From assembly GCF_006384255.1 (NCBI RefSeq), contig NZ_VCED01000003.1:124001-188000 (forward strand): DNA of 64,000 nt, in the 5' to 3' direction. Origin of the DNA: Haemophilus seminalis. GTDB lineage: Bacteria; Pseudomonadota; Gammaproteobacteria; Enterobacterales; Pasteurellaceae. Numbering within the stretch: position 1 is the first letter of the stretch; every line of letters starts with the position of its first letter. Positions 31,119 through 41,979 of the stretch are shown here, piece after piece. The notes beneath the pieces are model-generated. The model had not been told where the DNA came from, searched no databases, and saw only the letters and a program-made list of their open reading frames with translations. The position numbers were made by a program, and so were the translations under genes.

Positions 31119-31607
31119 ATGACATTGAGTTTAATTGTAGCGACAACCTTGAATAATGTGATCGGTAAAGATAATCAGATGCCTTGGCATTTGCCTGCAG
31201 ATTTGGCATGGTTTCGCCGTAATACAACAGGTAAGCCCGTAATAATGGGAAGAAAAACCTTTGAAAGTATTGGGAGGCCGTTGCCAAAACGAATAAATAT
31301 CGTACTTTCTCGTCAACCGTTTGAACATGAAGGGGTGATTTGGAAAAACAGCTTTGAAAGTGCGGTTAATTTTGTGAATGATTGCGATGAAATTATGCTA
31401 ATCGGTGGTGGTGAATTATTTAAACAATATTTACCAAAAGCGGATAAACTTTATCTTACACAAATTCAATCTGAAATTGAAGGAGATACATTTTTTCCCA
31501 CACTTGATTGGAACGAATGGATCGTTGAATTTGAAGAATATCGTCAGGCTGATGAAGATAATGAGTATGACTGTCGATTTTTGATTCTTGTTCGTAGCGA
31601 AAAATAA
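31119..31607 (+). CDS. folA: dihydrofolate reductase
   Basis: Reduces dihydrofolate to tetrahydrofolate; it is the trimethoprim target. The 162-residue protein shows the active site MPWHLPADLAWFRRNTTGKPVIMGRKTFESIGRPLP and the second nucleotide-binding segment IMLIGGGELFKQYL. Asp27-equivalent appears as the aspartate in LPADLAWF. It converges directly on tadA, with only zero bases between stop codons. thyA, its metabolic partner, is encoded just beyond. Confidence 0.97.
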   Translation: MTLSLIVATTLNNVIGKDNQMPWHLPADLAWFRRNTTGKPVIMGRKTFESIGRPLPKRINIVLSRQPFEHEGVIWKNSFESAVNFVNDCDEIMLIGGGELFKQYLPKADKLYLTQIQSEIEGDTFFPTLDWNEWIVEFEEYRQADEDNEYDCRFLILVRSEK

Positions 31608-32141
31608 TTATCTTTCTTCATAAGATGCTACATGCAATTGCTGTTTTTGTTTTTCTGCTTTTTTCTGTTCACGGCGTTTCTGAAAAAATGCGCTTAATTT
31701 ATGACTACACTCTTCTGCTAATACACCAGATGTAATCTCCAGAGTATGATTCATCTTGTAGTCATCAAAAAAATGGAAACGTGATCCAATAGCCCCAGTT
31801 TTATAATCAGAAGCGCCGAACACAAGGCGTTTAATTCTACTATGCAAAATCGCCCCAGCACACATGGTGCAAGGCTCCAATGTCACATAAAGCGTGGTAT
31901 TCAGTAAGCGATAATTTTGAATATTTTTCGCGCCATTACGCAAAGCGATAATTTCAGCATGTGCGGTAGGATCGCTTTGAACAATGGAGAGATTCCAACC
32001 TTCTCCAATAATATTTCCAGCATCATCAACCAAAACCGCCCCCACAGGAATCTCACCTAACGCTTCCGCTTTATCGGCAAGATCAAGGGCATAGCGCATC
32101 ATTTTCTCGTCAAATTCTGACTGCACTTTTGCTACATCCAT
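31608..32141 (-). CDS. tadA: tRNA-specific adenosine deaminase
   Basis: Deaminates A34 to inosine in the tRNA-Arg(ACG) anticodon, an essential modification. The zinc deaminase motifs are complete: TAHAEIIAL (His and catalytic Glu) and PCTMCAGAI (two Cys). At 177 residues it is about ten longer than E. coli TadA, mainly at the basic C-terminus (KRREQKKAEKQKQQ). The start overlaps the thyA stop by one base (TAATG). Confidence 0.95.
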   Translation of the reverse strand: MDVAKVQSEFDEKMMRYALDLADKAEALGEIPVGAVLVDDAGNIIGEGWNLSIVQSDPTAHAEIIALRNGAKNIQNYRLLNTTLYVTLEPCTMCAGAILHSRIKRLVFGASDYKTGAIGSRFHFFDDYKMNHTLEITSGVLAEECSHKLSAFFQKRREQKKAEKQKQQLHVASYEER

Positions 32142-32992
32142 TAGACGGAAAACGGATATTTAATCGGATCATGAGATTGATAGCCAATGACTTTAAAATC
32201 ATCCATCGTGACCCAAGTTTCTAAATCTTCAAGCGTTTTTATATCTGGATTGATTTCTAATTTTGGCAATGGAAAAGGCTCGCGTTTAAGTTGCACATCA
32301 CGCATTAACTCAAGCTGATCTTCGTAAATATGCGCATTCACAATTTTATGATATGACTTGCCTGCTTTTTTGCCCGTGATCTGAGCCATAAGCGCTAAGA
32401 AAGTAAACACCTGAATTTGGTTGAAATTCAATCCAAGCGGAACATCACAAGAACGTTGATAACTAGTGAGATGTAAAGTATCGCCCACAAGGGAAAAAGT
32501 ATGCGTGTGCATACAAGGACGAAGACAACCAAGATCAAACTCTCCTGGATTAAAGAAGGTTAAAATTTCCCCTCTATCATCAATGCCCTTTGTCAAATTA
32601 TTAACAATTTTGCGTAGCTGATCGATGGTTTCACCATTAGGTTTACGCCATGCTCTGCCTTGCACACCATATACGCGCCCCATATCGTCAACACCTCTAC
32701 GGTGTGGGTTCGCTAGCCATGCGGTATTTTCATTCGCATTGGCATCCCAAGTTTTAGTGCCAAGTGCGCGGAAATCAGCGGCATTGTCATATCCACGAAT
32801 ATAACCTAAAAATTCGGCAATTGCCGCTTTCCAATAACTTTTACGCGTTGTTATCAACGGAAATTGATTATTCGCCACATCATATTCTAAATCTGCATTA
32901 ATGACGGTGAGACAGCGCTTACCAGTACGCTCATTCGCAATCCATTCACCTTCATTAACAATGCGACGACAAAGATCAAGATATTGCTTCAT
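32141..32992 (-). CDS. thyA: thymidylate synthase
   Basis: Converts dUMP to dTMP using methylenetetrahydrofolate, producing the dihydrofolate that FolA recycles. The catalytic Cys is in [12 protein letters not shown], followed by the dUMP-binding [14 protein letters not shown] and the C-terminal [10 protein letters not shown]. At 283 residues it belongs to the longer thymidylate synthase type, not the 264-residue E. coli type. It lies 9 bases after lgt. Confidence 0.97.
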   Translation of the reverse strand: MKQYLDLCRRIVNEGEWIANERTGKRCLTVINADLEYDVANNQFPLITTRKSYWKAAIAEFLGYIRGYDNAADFRALGTKTWDANANENTAWLANPHRRGVDDMGRVYGVQGRAWRKPNGETIDQLRKIVNNLTKGIDDRGEILTFFNPGEFDLGCLRPCMHTHTFSLVGDTLHLTSYQRSCDVPLGLNFNQIQVFTFLALMAQITGKKAGKSYHKIVNAHIYEDQLELMRDVQLKREPFPLPKLEINPDIKTLEDLETWVTMDDFKVIGYQSHDPIKYPFSV

Positions 32993-33001
32993 AAAAATCT
33001 C

Positions 33002-33805
33002 CTATTTTATTACCGCACTTTTGCGTGAATAAGCCCAAGCCATAATTAAAGTCCCACCAATAATCATTGGTAAACAAAGCGCTTGTCCTCTTGTAATGAC
33101 CTCAAAGAAGTTTTCAACTTCAGGTTCACGCACATATTCCACAATAAAACGGAAGACGCCATAACCAATTAAGAATAAGCCTGCAACAGAGCCCATTGGA
33201 CGTGGCTTTTTAATAAAAATATTCAGAATGGCAAACAACACTATGCCTTCTAGAAAAGCTTCATAAAGTTGTGATGGATGACGAGGTAGTAACAGAGGAT
33301 CATTCGGGAAAATCATTGCCCAAGGCACATCCGTTTCGCGACCCCATAGCTCAAGATTAATGAAATTACCAATTCTGCCTAAACCTAAACCAAACGGAAT
33401 CAAAGGCGCAACAAAATCAGCCGTTTGCCAAAAATTACGTTTTTGTGAATAAGACGTCCAAATCATGGCAACAATGACGCCTATTAAGCCACCATGGAAA
33501 GACATTCCACCTTCCCAAACGCGGAATAAATAAAGCGGCTCTTGTAAGAAACGATTCAAATTATAAAAAAATACATCGCCAACACGTCCGCCAATAAATA
33601 CGCCCATAAAACCATTGAACAGTAAGGTATCAACTTGATCCACTGTCCAACCACTATTTGGACGATTAGCACGACGAACTGCAAGCCAGCGTGCAAAAAT
33701 AAAACCCAAAAGATACATCAAACCATACCAACGTAAGCCGATATTGCTATCACCAAGAGTAAAAATGGTTGGATCAAAATGTGGAAGTGTTAGGTATTGA
33801 TTCAT
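33002..33805 (-). CDS. lgt: phosphatidylglycerol:prolipoprotein diacylglyceryl transferase
   Basis: First enzyme of lipoprotein maturation, adding diacylglycerol to the lipobox Cys at the inner membrane. The 267-residue protein has about seven membrane segments. The Lgt signature [24 protein letters not shown] is present, as are the catalytic-region segment [11 protein letters not shown] and [12 protein letters not shown]. The lgt-thyA order is conserved in many gammaproteobacteria. Confidence 0.97.
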   Translation of the reverse strand: MNQYLTLPHFDPTIFTLGDSNIGLRWYGLMYLLGFIFARWLAVRRANRPNSGWTVDQVDTLLFNGFMGVFIGGRVGDVFFYNLNRFLQEPLYLFRVWEGGMSFHGGLIGVIVAMIWTSYSQKRNFWQTADFVAPLIPFGLGLGRIGNFINLELWGRETDVPWAMIFPNDPLLLPRHPSQLYEAFLEGIVLFAILNIFIKKPRPMGSVAGLFLIGYGVFRFIVEYVREPEVENFFEVITRGQALCLPMIIGGTLIMAWAYSRKSAVIK

Positions 33806-33813
33806 AATTTCCC

Positions 33814-34611
33814 TTATTTTAGAAACATATTAATAGCAATAGCGATTAGTAATACTGCAAAACCTTTTTTCAATGTAGTTACGGGCAGTTTTGCAGTGGC
33901 ATTTGCACCAAGTTTTGAAGTGAAAAATGATGTCGTAGTAATACCTACAACAGCAGGTAAGTAAATATAGCCTAAAGAATATTCAGGCATACTAGGATTA
34001 CTTAAGCCTCCTAGTATAAAACTAAACATCCCAGATGTGCCGAGTAGCATGCCACAAAATGCCGAGGAACCAATAGCCTTTTTCATATCAATACCACGTG
34101 AAGTTAAAAATGGTACGATAAAGCCGCCTCCACCGATACCCGCGGCACTGGATGCTATACCAATTAAAATGCCACCAATAATGGAAGATAAGGTAGTTAA
34201 AGGTTTTATTTTCTTGTGTGATTTAGGTTTAATAGATAACACCATTTTTATGGCAAGATAGATAACTAGGCAGGCAAATAATTTTGATGAAATATCACGA
34301 TCCAGTTTTCCGATAAAAAAACCGAAAATAAAGACAGTTAGCATGATGGAAGGTGCAAGAACCTTTACTGCTTTCCAGACAACATTACCTAATTTATGGT
34401 GACGTTGCGCTGATGAAAATCCAGTGATAACAATAGTGGCAAAAGAAGTACCAAGCGCAGTAGACATGAGAAGCGGTTCAGGTACTCCCATAATGGGTAG
34501 CAGATAGACTAACGTAGGAACAATGACTAATCCACCACCAATACCAAAAAGACCCGCTAAAAAGCCTACAACAGCGCCAACTAACAAGCAAAGTATGAGA
34601 AAAGTTAGCAT
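33814..34611 (-). CDS. TSUP family (TauE/SafE) permease
   Basis: A 265-residue inner-membrane permease of the sulfite exporter TauE/SafE family, with eight or so hydrophobic segments in two related halves. The paired family motif appears as [17 protein letters not shown] near the N-terminus and [16 protein letters not shown] in the middle. The substrate cannot be told from sequence; family members move sulfur compounds or anions. Its start overlaps the rppH end by 7 bases. Confidence 0.85.
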   Translation of the reverse strand: MLTFLILCLLVGAVVGFLAGLFGIGGGLVIVPTLVYLLPIMGVPEPLLMSTALGTSFATIVITGFSSAQRHHKLGNVVWKAVKVLAPSIMLTVFIFGFFIGKLDRDISSKLFACLVIYLAIKMVLSIKPKSHKKIKPLTTLSSIIGGILIGIASSAAGIGGGGFIVPFLTSRGIDMKKAIGSSAFCGMLLGTSGMFSFILGGLSNPSMPEYSLGYIYLPAVVGITTTSFFTSKLGANATAKLPVTTLKKGFAVLLIAIAINMFLK

Positions 34612-35201
34612 GAATCATTCCTTGTTTTATAAAACGGACGTTTAGAATATTTCGATGTATTACGCTTTTTATTATATGAATAATGCTTTTGTTCTGTATC
34701 ATATATCGTCGTATGAATAGGAGGATTATCTGAGAACAATATGTTAGAAAATTCCTTCATTGCCTTACGATATACATCCTTTTTAAAGGATACAACTTGG
34801 CGAACAGGATACCAAAAACTTACCCAACGCCAGCCATCAAATTCTGGTGATTTGGTTGTTTGCATATTGATATTTTTTTCATCGCCAACAAGCTGCAACA
34901 AAAACCAGCGTTGTTTTTGCCCTATACACATCGGTTTGCTGTCATAACGCAACAAACGTTTTGGTAATTTATAACGCAACCAATGCTTAGATACATATAA
35001 AATGCGCACATCTTTAGGCTGTAGACCTACTTCCTCGTACAGTTCACGATACATCGCTTGCTCGGCACTTTCATTATCATTAATGCCACCTTGCGGAAAC
35101 TGCCAAGAATTTTGCCCACAGCGCTTCGCCCAAAGCACTTGCCCTTTGCGATTACAAATCACAATACCCACATTTGGACGGTAGCCATCAAAATCGATCA
35201 C
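34605..35201 (-). CDS. rppH: RNA pyrophosphohydrolase
   Basis: A Nudix hydrolase that removes pyrophosphate from mRNA 5' ends and so starts RNase E-dependent decay. The Nudix box is [23 protein letters not shown]. The N-terminal [26 protein letters not shown] and the WQFPQGG segment are typical of RppH. At 198 residues it is longer than E. coli RppH (176) owing to a basic C-terminal tail ([19 protein letters not shown]). Confidence 0.95.
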   Translation of the reverse strand: MIDFDGYRPNVGIVICNRKGQVLWAKRCGQNSWQFPQGGINDNESAEQAMYRELYEEVGLQPKDVRILYVSKHWLRYKLPKRLLRYDSKPMCIGQKQRWFLLQLVGDEKNINMQTTKSPEFDGWRWVSFWYPVRQVVSFKKDVYRKAMKEFSNILFSDNPPIHTTIYDTEQKHYSYNKKRNTSKYSKRPFYKTRNDSC

Positions 35202-35726
35202 TATCGTTTTACCTTAAATTTTTCATATAAAAATAGTCTGCAGATTGTTTCATAAATCACTGTTTTTATCAACCAAAGGGCTAGTTACACAATAAAATAC
35301 ACAGATTGTGGATAACATTGTGAATAACGGATTTCTGATTGTGAATTGATCACGTAAAAACAGGGAAGGATCCTTATCACATCGAACTTAAAAATAAATT
35401 GAGTTATTTTCGATCTAAAAATCTAAAGAAAAAATAAACCGCACTTTTTACATACAAAAATAGAAGAAAGTGCGGTAAAAAAATACAATTTTTAAAGCGA
35501 TTCCATTCATCAAAGATCTTTTGGTCATCTCTTTGAGTTATTCAATATTTCTGTGGATAAAATTGTGGTTGAGAAAATCCATAATGTTGTATAACTCAAA
35601 CAAACCTTTCCAAGATAATTCCAAGGTAAAATTTATCCATTTAAATTCAAGTATTTAGCAGCAAAATATGACAATGTTTGTAATACACAAAAGTCTCTAA
35701 ATTTTAATGTCTAATTTTTGAACAAA
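35202..35726. other. 525-base gene-free region with DnaA-box-like sites
   Basis: No convincing gene lies between rppH and ampD. Three sites match the DnaA box pattern TGTGNAWAA: 35307-35315 (TGTGGATAA), 35319-35327 (TGTGAATAA) and 35552-35560 (TGTGGATAA). At least four GATC sites lie among them. An inverted uptake signal pair (about 35438 and 35467) sits between them, with a spacer too long for a tight terminator. It resembles an origin or a DnaA-titration or DnaA-controlled site, but the chromosomal origin of Haemophilus is normally beside gidA/mnmG. Confidence 0.5.
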
Positions 35727-36281
35727 TTATTTTAGGCTAGCAAAATAACGCTTCCAATCAAAATATTGACCTGGATCGATCTTACGTCCTGGCGAAATAT
35801 CACAATGCCCAACAATTCGATCTTTCGTAATCTTAGGATAACTTTTCATGATTAGGTTAGTTAATTCTTGCAATGCCAAATACTGCTCATTAGTAAAAGG
35901 TTGTTCATTACTACCTTCCAACTCAATTCCAATGGCAAAATCATTACATTTTTCTCGCCCTTGAAAGCTAGATAATCCAGCATGCCAAGCCCTTTGGTTA
36001 AAATTAACATATTGCGTGATTCGCCCATCTCGTTCAATCAAACAATGGGCAGAAACACGCATTTGATGAATTTCTTCAAAATAAGGATGAATCTTAGGAT
36101 CTAATTTCCCTTGAAAAAAATCATCTATATATCCGCCACCAAATTGTTCTGGCGGTAAGCTAATGTAATGGATCACCAGAAGTGAAATATCTTGTAAATC
36201 TGGGCGCTCATCAAAATGCGGAGATGGAATTTGTCGACAATTAGTCAGAAATCCTTTCTCAATATCTTTTATTTTTCGCAT
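35727..36281 (-). CDS. ampD: 1,6-anhydro-N-acetylmuramyl-L-alanine amidase AmpD
   Basis: A cytosolic zinc amidase that cuts the stem peptide from anhydromuramyl peptides in cell wall recycling. The 184-residue protein has the zinc-binding His in LLVIHYISLPP, the substrate segment VSAHCLIERDGRITQYV, and the C-terminal VGHCDISPGRKIDPGQYFDW, which supplies the other ligands. Its start lies 17 bases from the CRP-S site that drives pilA in the other direction. Confidence 0.95.
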   Translation of the reverse strand: MRKIKDIEKGFLTNCRQIPSPHFDERPDLQDISLLVIHYISLPPEQFGGGYIDDFFQGKLDPKIHPYFEEIHQMRVSAHCLIERDGRITQYVNFNQRAWHAGLSSFQGREKCNDFAIGIELEGSNEQPFTNEQYLALQELTNLIMKSYPKITKDRIVGHCDISPGRKIDPGQYFDWKRYFASLK

Positions 36282-36297
36282 ACATTTTTCCTATTTT

Positions 36298-36313
36298 TGC
36301 GATCAGGATCGCA
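36298..36313 (+). promoter_or_regulatory. CRP-S competence site upstream of pilA
   Basis: TGCGATCAGGATCGCA is a near-perfect 16-bp palindrome flanked by T and A runs. It has the TGCGA core that defines Sxy-dependent CRP-S sites, rather than the TGTGA of ordinary CRP sites. It lies about 83 bases before pilA, whose operon is in the Haemophilus competence regulon. Confidence 0.9.
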
Positions 36314-36395
36314 GAAAAAGTGCGGTCTGTTTTACAAAACCATTTTCCCTTTTCACAATATTTCAGCCAATAAAGGCTTAACGAAAGGAAAATAA

Positions 36396-36836
36396 ATGAA
36401 ACTAACTACACAAACTACCTTGAAAAAAGGCTTTACCTTAATTGAATTGATGATAGTCATCGCCATTATCGCGATTTTAGCCACTATCGCTATTCCTTCT
36501 TATCAAAATTATACCAAAAAAGCGGCGGTATCCGAATTACTGCAAGCTTCCGCACCTTATAAGTCAGACGTGGAATTATGCGTTTATAGCACAGGTAAAC
36601 CTTCCAGTTGCTCGGGAGGAAGCAATGGAATTGCGGCTGATATTACAACAGCAAAAGGCTATGTAAAATCAGTGACAACAAGCAACGGTGCAATAACAGT
36701 AGCGGGTAATGGTACATTAGACGGAATGAGTTACACACTTACTGCTGAAGGCAATAGTGCAAACGGCGTTACATGGAAAACTACCTGTGGCACAACGAAT
36801 GCCGATATTTTCCCTGCTGGATTCTGTTCAAAATGA
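36396..36836 (+). CDS. pilA: type IV pilin PilA
   Basis: Major pilin subunit, needed in Haemophilus for twitching, adherence and DNA uptake. The 146-residue prepilin has the leader [12 protein letters not shown], cut before Phe, then the type IVa N-methylated helix [20 protein letters not shown]. Two Cys pairs are seen ([11 protein letters not shown] and [14 protein letters not shown]); the second forms the C-terminal D-loop. Its stop overlaps the pilB start. Confidence 0.96.
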   Translation: MKLTTQTTLKKGFTLIELMIVIAIIAILATIAIPSYQNYTKKAAVSELLQASAPYKSDVELCVYSTGKPSSCSGGSNGIAADITTAKGYVKSVTTSNGAITVAGNGTLDGMSYTLTAEGNSANGVTWKTTCGTTNADIFPAGFCSK

Positions 36837-38227
36837 TCGACTTAACTAGTGCCAAACCTCGTGTAAAAGCACAAAATGGCGAGATATTTACGATCTCGCC
36901 AGATTTATGGGGGCGTAATCAGCAACAACAGTCGCTACTCTTACGTTATTTTGCGTTACCACTCAAAGAAGAAAATAATCGTCTCTGGCTAGGTGTAGAT
37001 TCTCTTTCTAATCTTTCCGCCTGTGAAACTATTGCGTTTATAACCGATAAACTTGTTGAGCCAGTTTTATTAGAAAGCACTCAACTTAAAGAACTATTAC
37101 AGCAACTTGCCCCAAATCAACTTCAAGTGGAAGAGCAAGTTAAATATTACCAACATCAAGAACAGCCTCATCTTGAACAACAAGATGATGAGCCTGTCAT
37201 TCGCTTGCTTAATCAAATTTTTGAATCTGCTTTACAAAACAATGCCTCAGATATTCATTTGGAGACCTTATCGGATCATTTCCAAGTGCGGTTTAGAATA
37301 GACGGCGTTTTACAAGCTCAGCCTCCACTTAGTAAAAATTTGGCTAATCGAATTATTTCTCGCCTAAAACTGCTCGCTAAATTAGATATCAGTGAAACCC
37401 GCCTTCCACAAGATGGGCGATTTCAATTTAAAACTACGTTTTCTGATATTCTTGATTTCCGTCTTTCAACGTTACCAACCCATTGGGGAGAGAAAGTTGT
37501 CCTGAGAGCACAGCAAAATAAACCAGTAGAACTCAGCTTTTCTGAACTAGGCATGACTGAAAGTCAACAGAAAGAATTTCAACGCGCGCTTAGCCAACCA
37601 CAAGGATTAATTTTAGTAACTGGCCCCACAGGAAGTGGGAAAAGTATCTCACTTTACACCGCACTTCAGTGGCTGAATACGCCAGATAAACATATTATGA
37701 CCGCTGAGGATCCCATTGAAATTGAGCTTGATGGCATTATTCAAAGCCAAATTAATCCACAGATTGGATTAGATTTTAGCCGTCTATTGCGCGCTTTTTT
37801 ACGTCAAGATCCCGATATCATTATGCTAGGTGAAATTCGCGATGAAGAAAGTGCAATGATTGCACTACGTGCTGCTCAAACTGGGCATTTGGTGCTTTCA
37901 ACTTTACATACCAATGATGCAATATCTGCCATTTCTCGCTTACAACAACTCGGTATTCAACAACATGAAATTGAAAACAGTTTACTACTCGTCATTGCGC
38001 AACGTCTTGTACGAAAAATCTGTCCAAAGTGCGGTGGAAATTTAATAAATTCTTGTGATTGCCATCAAGGTTATCGAGGTCGAATCGGCGTGTATCAATT
38101 TCTATATTGGCAGCAGAATGGCTATCAAACGGATTTTCAAAATTTACATGCGAGTGGTTTAGAAAAAGTTAGCCAAGGTATAACAGATGAGAAAGAAATT
38201 GAACGTGTGTTAGGTAAAGACTCATGA
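36833..38227 (+). CDS. pilB: type IV pilus assembly ATPase PilB
   Basis: Cytoplasmic ATPase that powers pilus extension. The ATG at 36833 overlaps the pilA stop (ATGA) and gives 464 residues; the upstream frame is inside pilA. Walker [14 protein letters not shown] is near residue 265, then the Asp box [10 protein letters not shown], Walker [17 protein letters not shown] and the His box [15 protein letters not shown] four-Cys zinc motif follows as CPKCGG and CDC. Two uptake signal cores lie within it. Confidence 0.95.
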   Translation: MIDLTSAKPRVKAQNGEIFTISPDLWGRNQQQQSLLLRYFALPLKEENNRLWLGVDSLSNLSACETIAFITDKLVEPVLLESTQLKELLQQLAPNQLQVEEQVKYYQHQEQPHLEQQDDEPVIRLLNQIFESALQNNASDIHLETLSDHFQVRFRIDGVLQAQPPLSKNLANRIISRLKLLAKLDISETRLPQDGRFQFKTTFSDILDFRLSTLPTHWGEKVVLRAQQNKPVELSFSELGMTESQQKEFQRALSQPQGLILVTGPTGSGKSISLYTALQWLNTPDKHIMTAEDPIEIELDGIIQSQINPQIGLDFSRLLRAFLRQDPDIIMLGEIRDEESAMIALRAAQTGHLVLSTLHTNDAISAISRLQQLGIQQHEIENSLLLVIAQRLVRKICPKCGGNLINSCDCHQGYRGRIGVYQFLYWQQNGYQTDFQNLHASGLEKVSQGITDEKEIERVLGKDS

Positions 38228-39441
38228 CTAAAAAACTCTTTTATTATCAAGGTAGTAACGCATTAAATCAGAAACAAAAAGGCTCAATTATTGCGGATAC
38301 AAAGCAACAAGCACACTTTCAATTAATAAGCCGCGGGCTTACTCACATCAAATTACAACAAAACTGGCAATTTGGGGCAAAGCCCAAAAATTCAGAAATC
38401 AGTGAATTACTCAATCAATTAGCGACATTGCTACAGTCCGCAATTCCGTTAAAAAACAGTCTGCAAATTTTGCAACAAAATTGCACTCAAATTATGCTCA
38501 ATGAATGGCTTGAACGACTGCTTCAATCCATTGAATCTGGTTTAGTATTCTCACAAGCCATTGAACAACAAGGGAAATATCTCACTCAACAAGAAATTCA
38601 ACTGATTCAAGTGGGAGAAATGACGGGCAAACTTTCCGTTGTTTGTAAAAAAATAGCCACGCATCGTAGCCAATCTTTAGCATTACAACGCAAATTACAG
38701 AAAATTATGCTGTACCCGTCAATGGTGTTGGGAATTTCTCTATTATTGACACTCGCGTTACTACTTTTTATCGTGCCTCAATTTGCTGAAATGTACAGTG
38801 GCAATAATGCTGAGTTACCAACAATAACCGCAATATTGCTCTCTATATCCAATTTTCTTAAGCAAAATATTGGCATTTTGCTATTTTTCGCTTTTAGTTT
38901 TTTTCTATTTTATAACTTCTATCTAAAACGCCAAACTTGGTTTCATCAAAAGAAAAATCAACTTATTTCTATCACGCCTATTTTTGGCACAATTCAAAAG
39001 CTTTCACGTTTAGTGAACTTTAGTCAAAGTTTACAAATTATGTTGCAGGCTGGTGTACCGCTTAATCAAGCACTAGAGAGTTTTCTCCCTCGCACACAAA
39101 CGTGGCAAACCAAGAAAACGCTTGTAAATGACATCGTATTAGATAAAGAAGTGCGGTCAATTTTACAATGGGTTTCTCAAGGTTATGCCTTTTCTCATAG
39201 TGTAAATAGCGATCTTTTCCCGATGGAAGCACAACAAATGCTCCAAATTGGCGAACAAAGTGGAAAACTCGCTTTGATGCTAGAGCACATCGCGGATAAT
39301 TACCAAGAAAAACTTAATCATCAAATTGACTTACTCTCACAAATGCTGGAACCATTAATGATGGTGATCATCGGCAGTCTGATTGGAATTATTATGATGG
39401 GGATGTATTTACCTATCTTTAATATGGGTGCAGTGATTTAA
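38224..39441 (+). CDS. pilC: type IV pilus inner-membrane platform protein PilC
   Basis: A polytopic GspF-family protein that anchors PilB and the growing pilus. The 405-residue protein has the two repeated GspF domains (about residues 58-180 and 260-390), each with the pattern LLNQLATLLQSAIPLKNSLQ and LQIMLQAGVPLNQALE, with membrane helices after each. It overlaps pilB by 4 bases and pilD by one base, so the four genes are translated as a coupled operon. Confidence 0.94.
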   Translation: MTKKLFYYQGSNALNQKQKGSIIADTKQQAHFQLISRGLTHIKLQQNWQFGAKPKNSEISELLNQLATLLQSAIPLKNSLQILQQNCTQIMLNEWLERLLQSIESGLVFSQAIEQQGKYLTQQEIQLIQVGEMTGKLSVVCKKIATHRSQSLALQRKLQKIMLYPSMVLGISLLLTLALLLFIVPQFAEMYSGNNAELPTITAILLSISNFLKQNIGILLFFAFSFFLFYNFYLKRQTWFHQKKNQLISITPIFGTIQKLSRLVNFSQSLQIMLQAGVPLNQALESFLPRTQTWQTKKTLVNDIVLDKEVRSILQWVSQGYAFSHSVNSDLFPMEAQQMLQIGEQSGKLALMLEHIADNYQEKLNHQIDLLSQMLEPLMMVIIGSLIGIIMMGMYLPIFNMGAVI

Positions 39442-40130
39442 TGATTTACTTAGCCTCATTTTTATTCGGTGGGATTAGTGGCGTAGTTTTATGGTGCTAT
39501 GTATCGGAGTTTATTACTTGTTTACAGAAAGATATTTATGATGCTTATATTGAATTGTTCCCAGAAAATGCCCCATTTTTTCAACCTGATGCTTCGACAA
39601 TTCAACAGAAAAAGTGCGGTCATATTTTAGTTTACTTTTTTAGTGTCGGTTTTTTATTTCTCTTTTTGCATTTGATATTAAAAAATGAATCTCTCTTATT
39701 ATGGGCTGGAGTAGTACTTCTTATGCTTTGGACAATGAGTTACCTTGATTGGCATTATCAACTTATTTCTCCAACGCTTTGCTTAGCATTATTTGCTTTA
39801 GGCGTATTAGGGGCTTATTTCTATTTTTCCCCTTTATCGTTAATCGAAAGCTTGCAAAGCTCAGCTGGTTTCTTCTTTGTTTTTGGGCTCATTTATGGAG
39901 GGGCAAAAGTTTATTATGGTAAGGAAGTTTTTGGTAAAGGTGATTGGTGGTTGTCATTAGGGTTAGGTAGTTTTACTCCATTGTCACATTTACCACACTT
40001 TTTACTCATAGCGTGCTTATTAGGAATCGTTTTTACATTGGTTTATCGACGAAAATCCCGATTCTTACCCTTTGCACCTTTTATGTGTATATCGGCAATC
40101 GTGTTATTTATTGTCCAAATTTATACTTAA
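39441..40130 (+). CDS. pilD: prepilin peptidase PilD
   Basis: A membrane aspartyl protease that cleaves the pilin leader and methylates the new N-terminal Phe. The two catalytic Asp can be assigned to MSYLDWHYQLI and VFGKGDWWLSLGLG (GxGD motif). The 229-residue protein lacks the zinc-binding CXXC pairs of the longer PilD proteins, as in other Haemophilus. A strong hairpin follows the operon. Confidence 0.9.
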   Translation: MIYLASFLFGGISGVVLWCYVSEFITCLQKDIYDAYIELFPENAPFFQPDASTIQQKKCGHILVYFFSVGFLFLFLHLILKNESLLLWAGVVLLMLWTMSYLDWHYQLISPTLCLALFALGVLGAYFYFSPLSLIESLQSSAGFFFVFGLIYGGAKVYYGKEVFGKGDWWLSLGLGSFTPLSHLPHFLLIACLLGIVFTLVYRRKSRFLPFAPFMCISAIVLFIVQIYT

Positions 40131-40330
40131 TTTGTACTATTTATGCCAAATAATTTAAATATAGGATGTTTATTTACCACATTTTATAATCAAAGCTTGT
40201 TAGTTGGATTCCTCCGCAATTTTGATCCCTATATAGTAGATAAAAGATTGAAAAAGTAGTTGCTAAATTGAATCAATAGGAAAAATAAAAGGATATTTTT
40301 TATGGAAAATTTATAACTGTTATAAATAGA

Positions 40331-40366
40331 AAAATCGCATTATGCCTAGCATAATGCGATTTTAAG
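40331..40366. terminator. bidirectional terminator between pilD and era
   Basis: A 15-bp perfect stem (AAAATCGCATTATGC and its complement) with a 3-base loop CTA lies between convergent genes, with A- and T-runs at its ends. The 200 bases before it show no gene. Confidence 0.9.
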
Positions 40367-40389
40367 AATATCAGAAATATTACCGCACT

Positions 40390-41298
40390 TTATTCATCCA
40401 TATATCCTAAACTACGCAGTGCACGTTCATCATCTGCCCAACCTGACTTCACTTTCACCCAAAGTTCAAGATGGACTTTGTTATCAAATAAACGTTCCAT
40501 ATCAGCGCGTGCTTCCATACCAATAGTTTTAATTTTTTGACCGCCCGCACCAATTACCATTTTTTTCTGGCCTTCACGTTCAACGAGAATTAGTCCATTT
40601 ATTTCATAAGTGCCACGTTCATTCACTTTGAACTGTTCGATTTCAACAGTAACAGAATAAGGTAATTCTTCACCGGTAAAACGCATTAATTTTTCACGGA
40701 TTATTTCCGATGCCATGAAACGTTGCGAACGGTCTGTGACATAATCTTCTGGAAAATGATGGACACCTTCGCGTAAAGATTGGCGTACAATTTTCTCTAA
40801 TTCATGAACATTATTACCACGCTGTGCAGAAACTGGCACAATGTGAGCAAAATTAAATTTACCGCTAAGTTCCGTAATAAACGGCAATAAATCATCTTTA
40901 TTTTTGATGTTATCTACTTTGTTAATAGCTAACACAACTGGTGATTTTGCATTGCGTAATTTGTTTAGCACCATCTCATCATCTGCATTCCAGTGTGTGC
41001 CATCCACGACAAAAATAATTAAATCAACATCGCCGATAGCACTACTTGCTGCGCGGTTCATTAAACGGTTAATCGCACGTTTCTCTTCAATATGAAGTCC
41101 CGGCGTATCCACATAGATTTCTTGATATGCCCCTTCAGTTTTAATCCCAACAATACGGTGACGCGTGGTTTGTGCTTTACGCGATGTAATTGAAATTTTT
41201 TGTCCTAAAATTTTATTTAAGAGAGTTGATTTACCCACATTTGGGCGACCTACGATAGCAATAAAGCCGCAATAGGTTTTGTCGAATTGTTCGGTCAT
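40390..41298 (-). CDS. era: GTPase Era
   Basis: A GTPase that binds 16S rRNA near its 3' end and assists 30S maturation. The 302-residue protein has G1 [13 protein letters not shown]3 DTPGLH, G4 NKVD and G5 VSAQRG, and a C-terminal KH domain with [14 protein letters not shown]. Its start overlaps the rnc end by 4 bases. The order lepA-lepB-rnc-era is the standard one. Confidence 0.98.
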   Translation of the reverse strand: MTEQFDKTYCGFIAIVGRPNVGKSTLLNKILGQKISITSRKAQTTRHRIVGIKTEGAYQEIYVDTPGLHIEEKRAINRLMNRAASSAIGDVDLIIFVVDGTHWNADDEMVLNKLRNAKSPVVLAINKVDNIKNKDDLLPFITELSGKFNFAHIVPVSAQRGNNVHELEKIVRQSLREGVHHFPEDYVTDRSQRFMASEIIREKLMRFTGEELPYSVTVEIEQFKVNERGTYEINGLILVEREGQKKMVIGAGGQKIKTIGMEARADMERLFDNKVHLELWVKVKSGWADDERALRSLGYMDE

Positions 41299-41978
41299 TT
41301 GATGTCCAGTTCTTTTAAAATTTGTTCTGCTGCTGCTTGTTCAGCTTTACGACGGCTAGATCCTTTTGCCACAAAAGTGCGGTCAATTTTATCCGCACTT
41401 TTCACTTTGCATTCAACAGTGAAAATTTGGCAATGGGCTTCGCCTTGAATACTAACCACTTCATAAGTTGGCAATGGTAGATGTTTACCTTGTAAATATT
41501 CTTGTAAACGAGTTTTCGCATCTTTTTGGTTATCGCCCGGTTTAATTTCAGCTAATAATTGTTGATACCAATTTCGAATCACTTGGGTTGTCATAGCCAA
41601 TCCTTGATCCAAAGACATTGCGCCAATAATCGCTTCTACACAATCGGCAAGAATAGATTCTCGGCGAAAACCACCGCTCTTTAGCTCACCAGAACCAAGA
41701 GACATATAATCGCCCAATTCAAATTGACGCGCTAAAATCGCTAAAGTAGGTTCTCTCACCAAAGTAGCACGCATACGGCTCAGTTCGCCTTCATTACAAC
41801 GTGGAAACTGATGATAAAGCGCCTCTGCGATAGTGAAATTAAGAATAGAATCGCCTAGAAATTCTAGGCGTTCATTATGTTGAGTCGCCGCACTTCGATG
41901 TGTAAGTGCCTGCTTTAAGAGCGCAATATTATTAAAACGATAGCCGATTTTACGCTCAAGTCGATCTAAATGATTCAT
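41295..41978 (-). CDS. rnc: ribonuclease III
   Basis: Double-strand RNA endonuclease that processes rRNA precursors and regulates mRNAs. The signature [13 protein letters not shown] at about residues 37-49 holds the metal-binding acidic residues, with DCVEAIIGA later. A C-terminal double-stranded RNA binding domain (about residues 155-225) ends [13 protein letters not shown]. Length 227 matches E. coli (226). One base separates it from lepB. Confidence 0.98.
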   Translation of the reverse strand: MNHLDRLERKIGYRFNNIALLKQALTHRSAATQHNERLEFLGDSILNFTIAEALYHQFPRCNEGELSRMRATLVREPTLAILARQFELGDYMSLGSGELKSGGFRRESILADCVEAIIGAMSLDQGLAMTTQVIRNWYQQLLAEIKPGDNQKDAKTRLQEYLQGKHLPLPTYEVVSIQGEAHCQIFTVECKVKSADKIDRTFVAKGSSRRKAEQAAAEQILKELDIK

Positions 41979-41979
41979 C

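Noticed and set aside
35202-35726. Chromosomal origin of replication
   Set aside because: There are few DnaA boxes and no gidA/mnmG, mioC or dnaA nearby. I report it only as a DnaA-box cluster.
40131-40389. A short gene in the spacer after pilD
   Set aside because: No frame with a ribosome binding site longer than a few codons is seen; the spacer holds only the bidirectional terminator.
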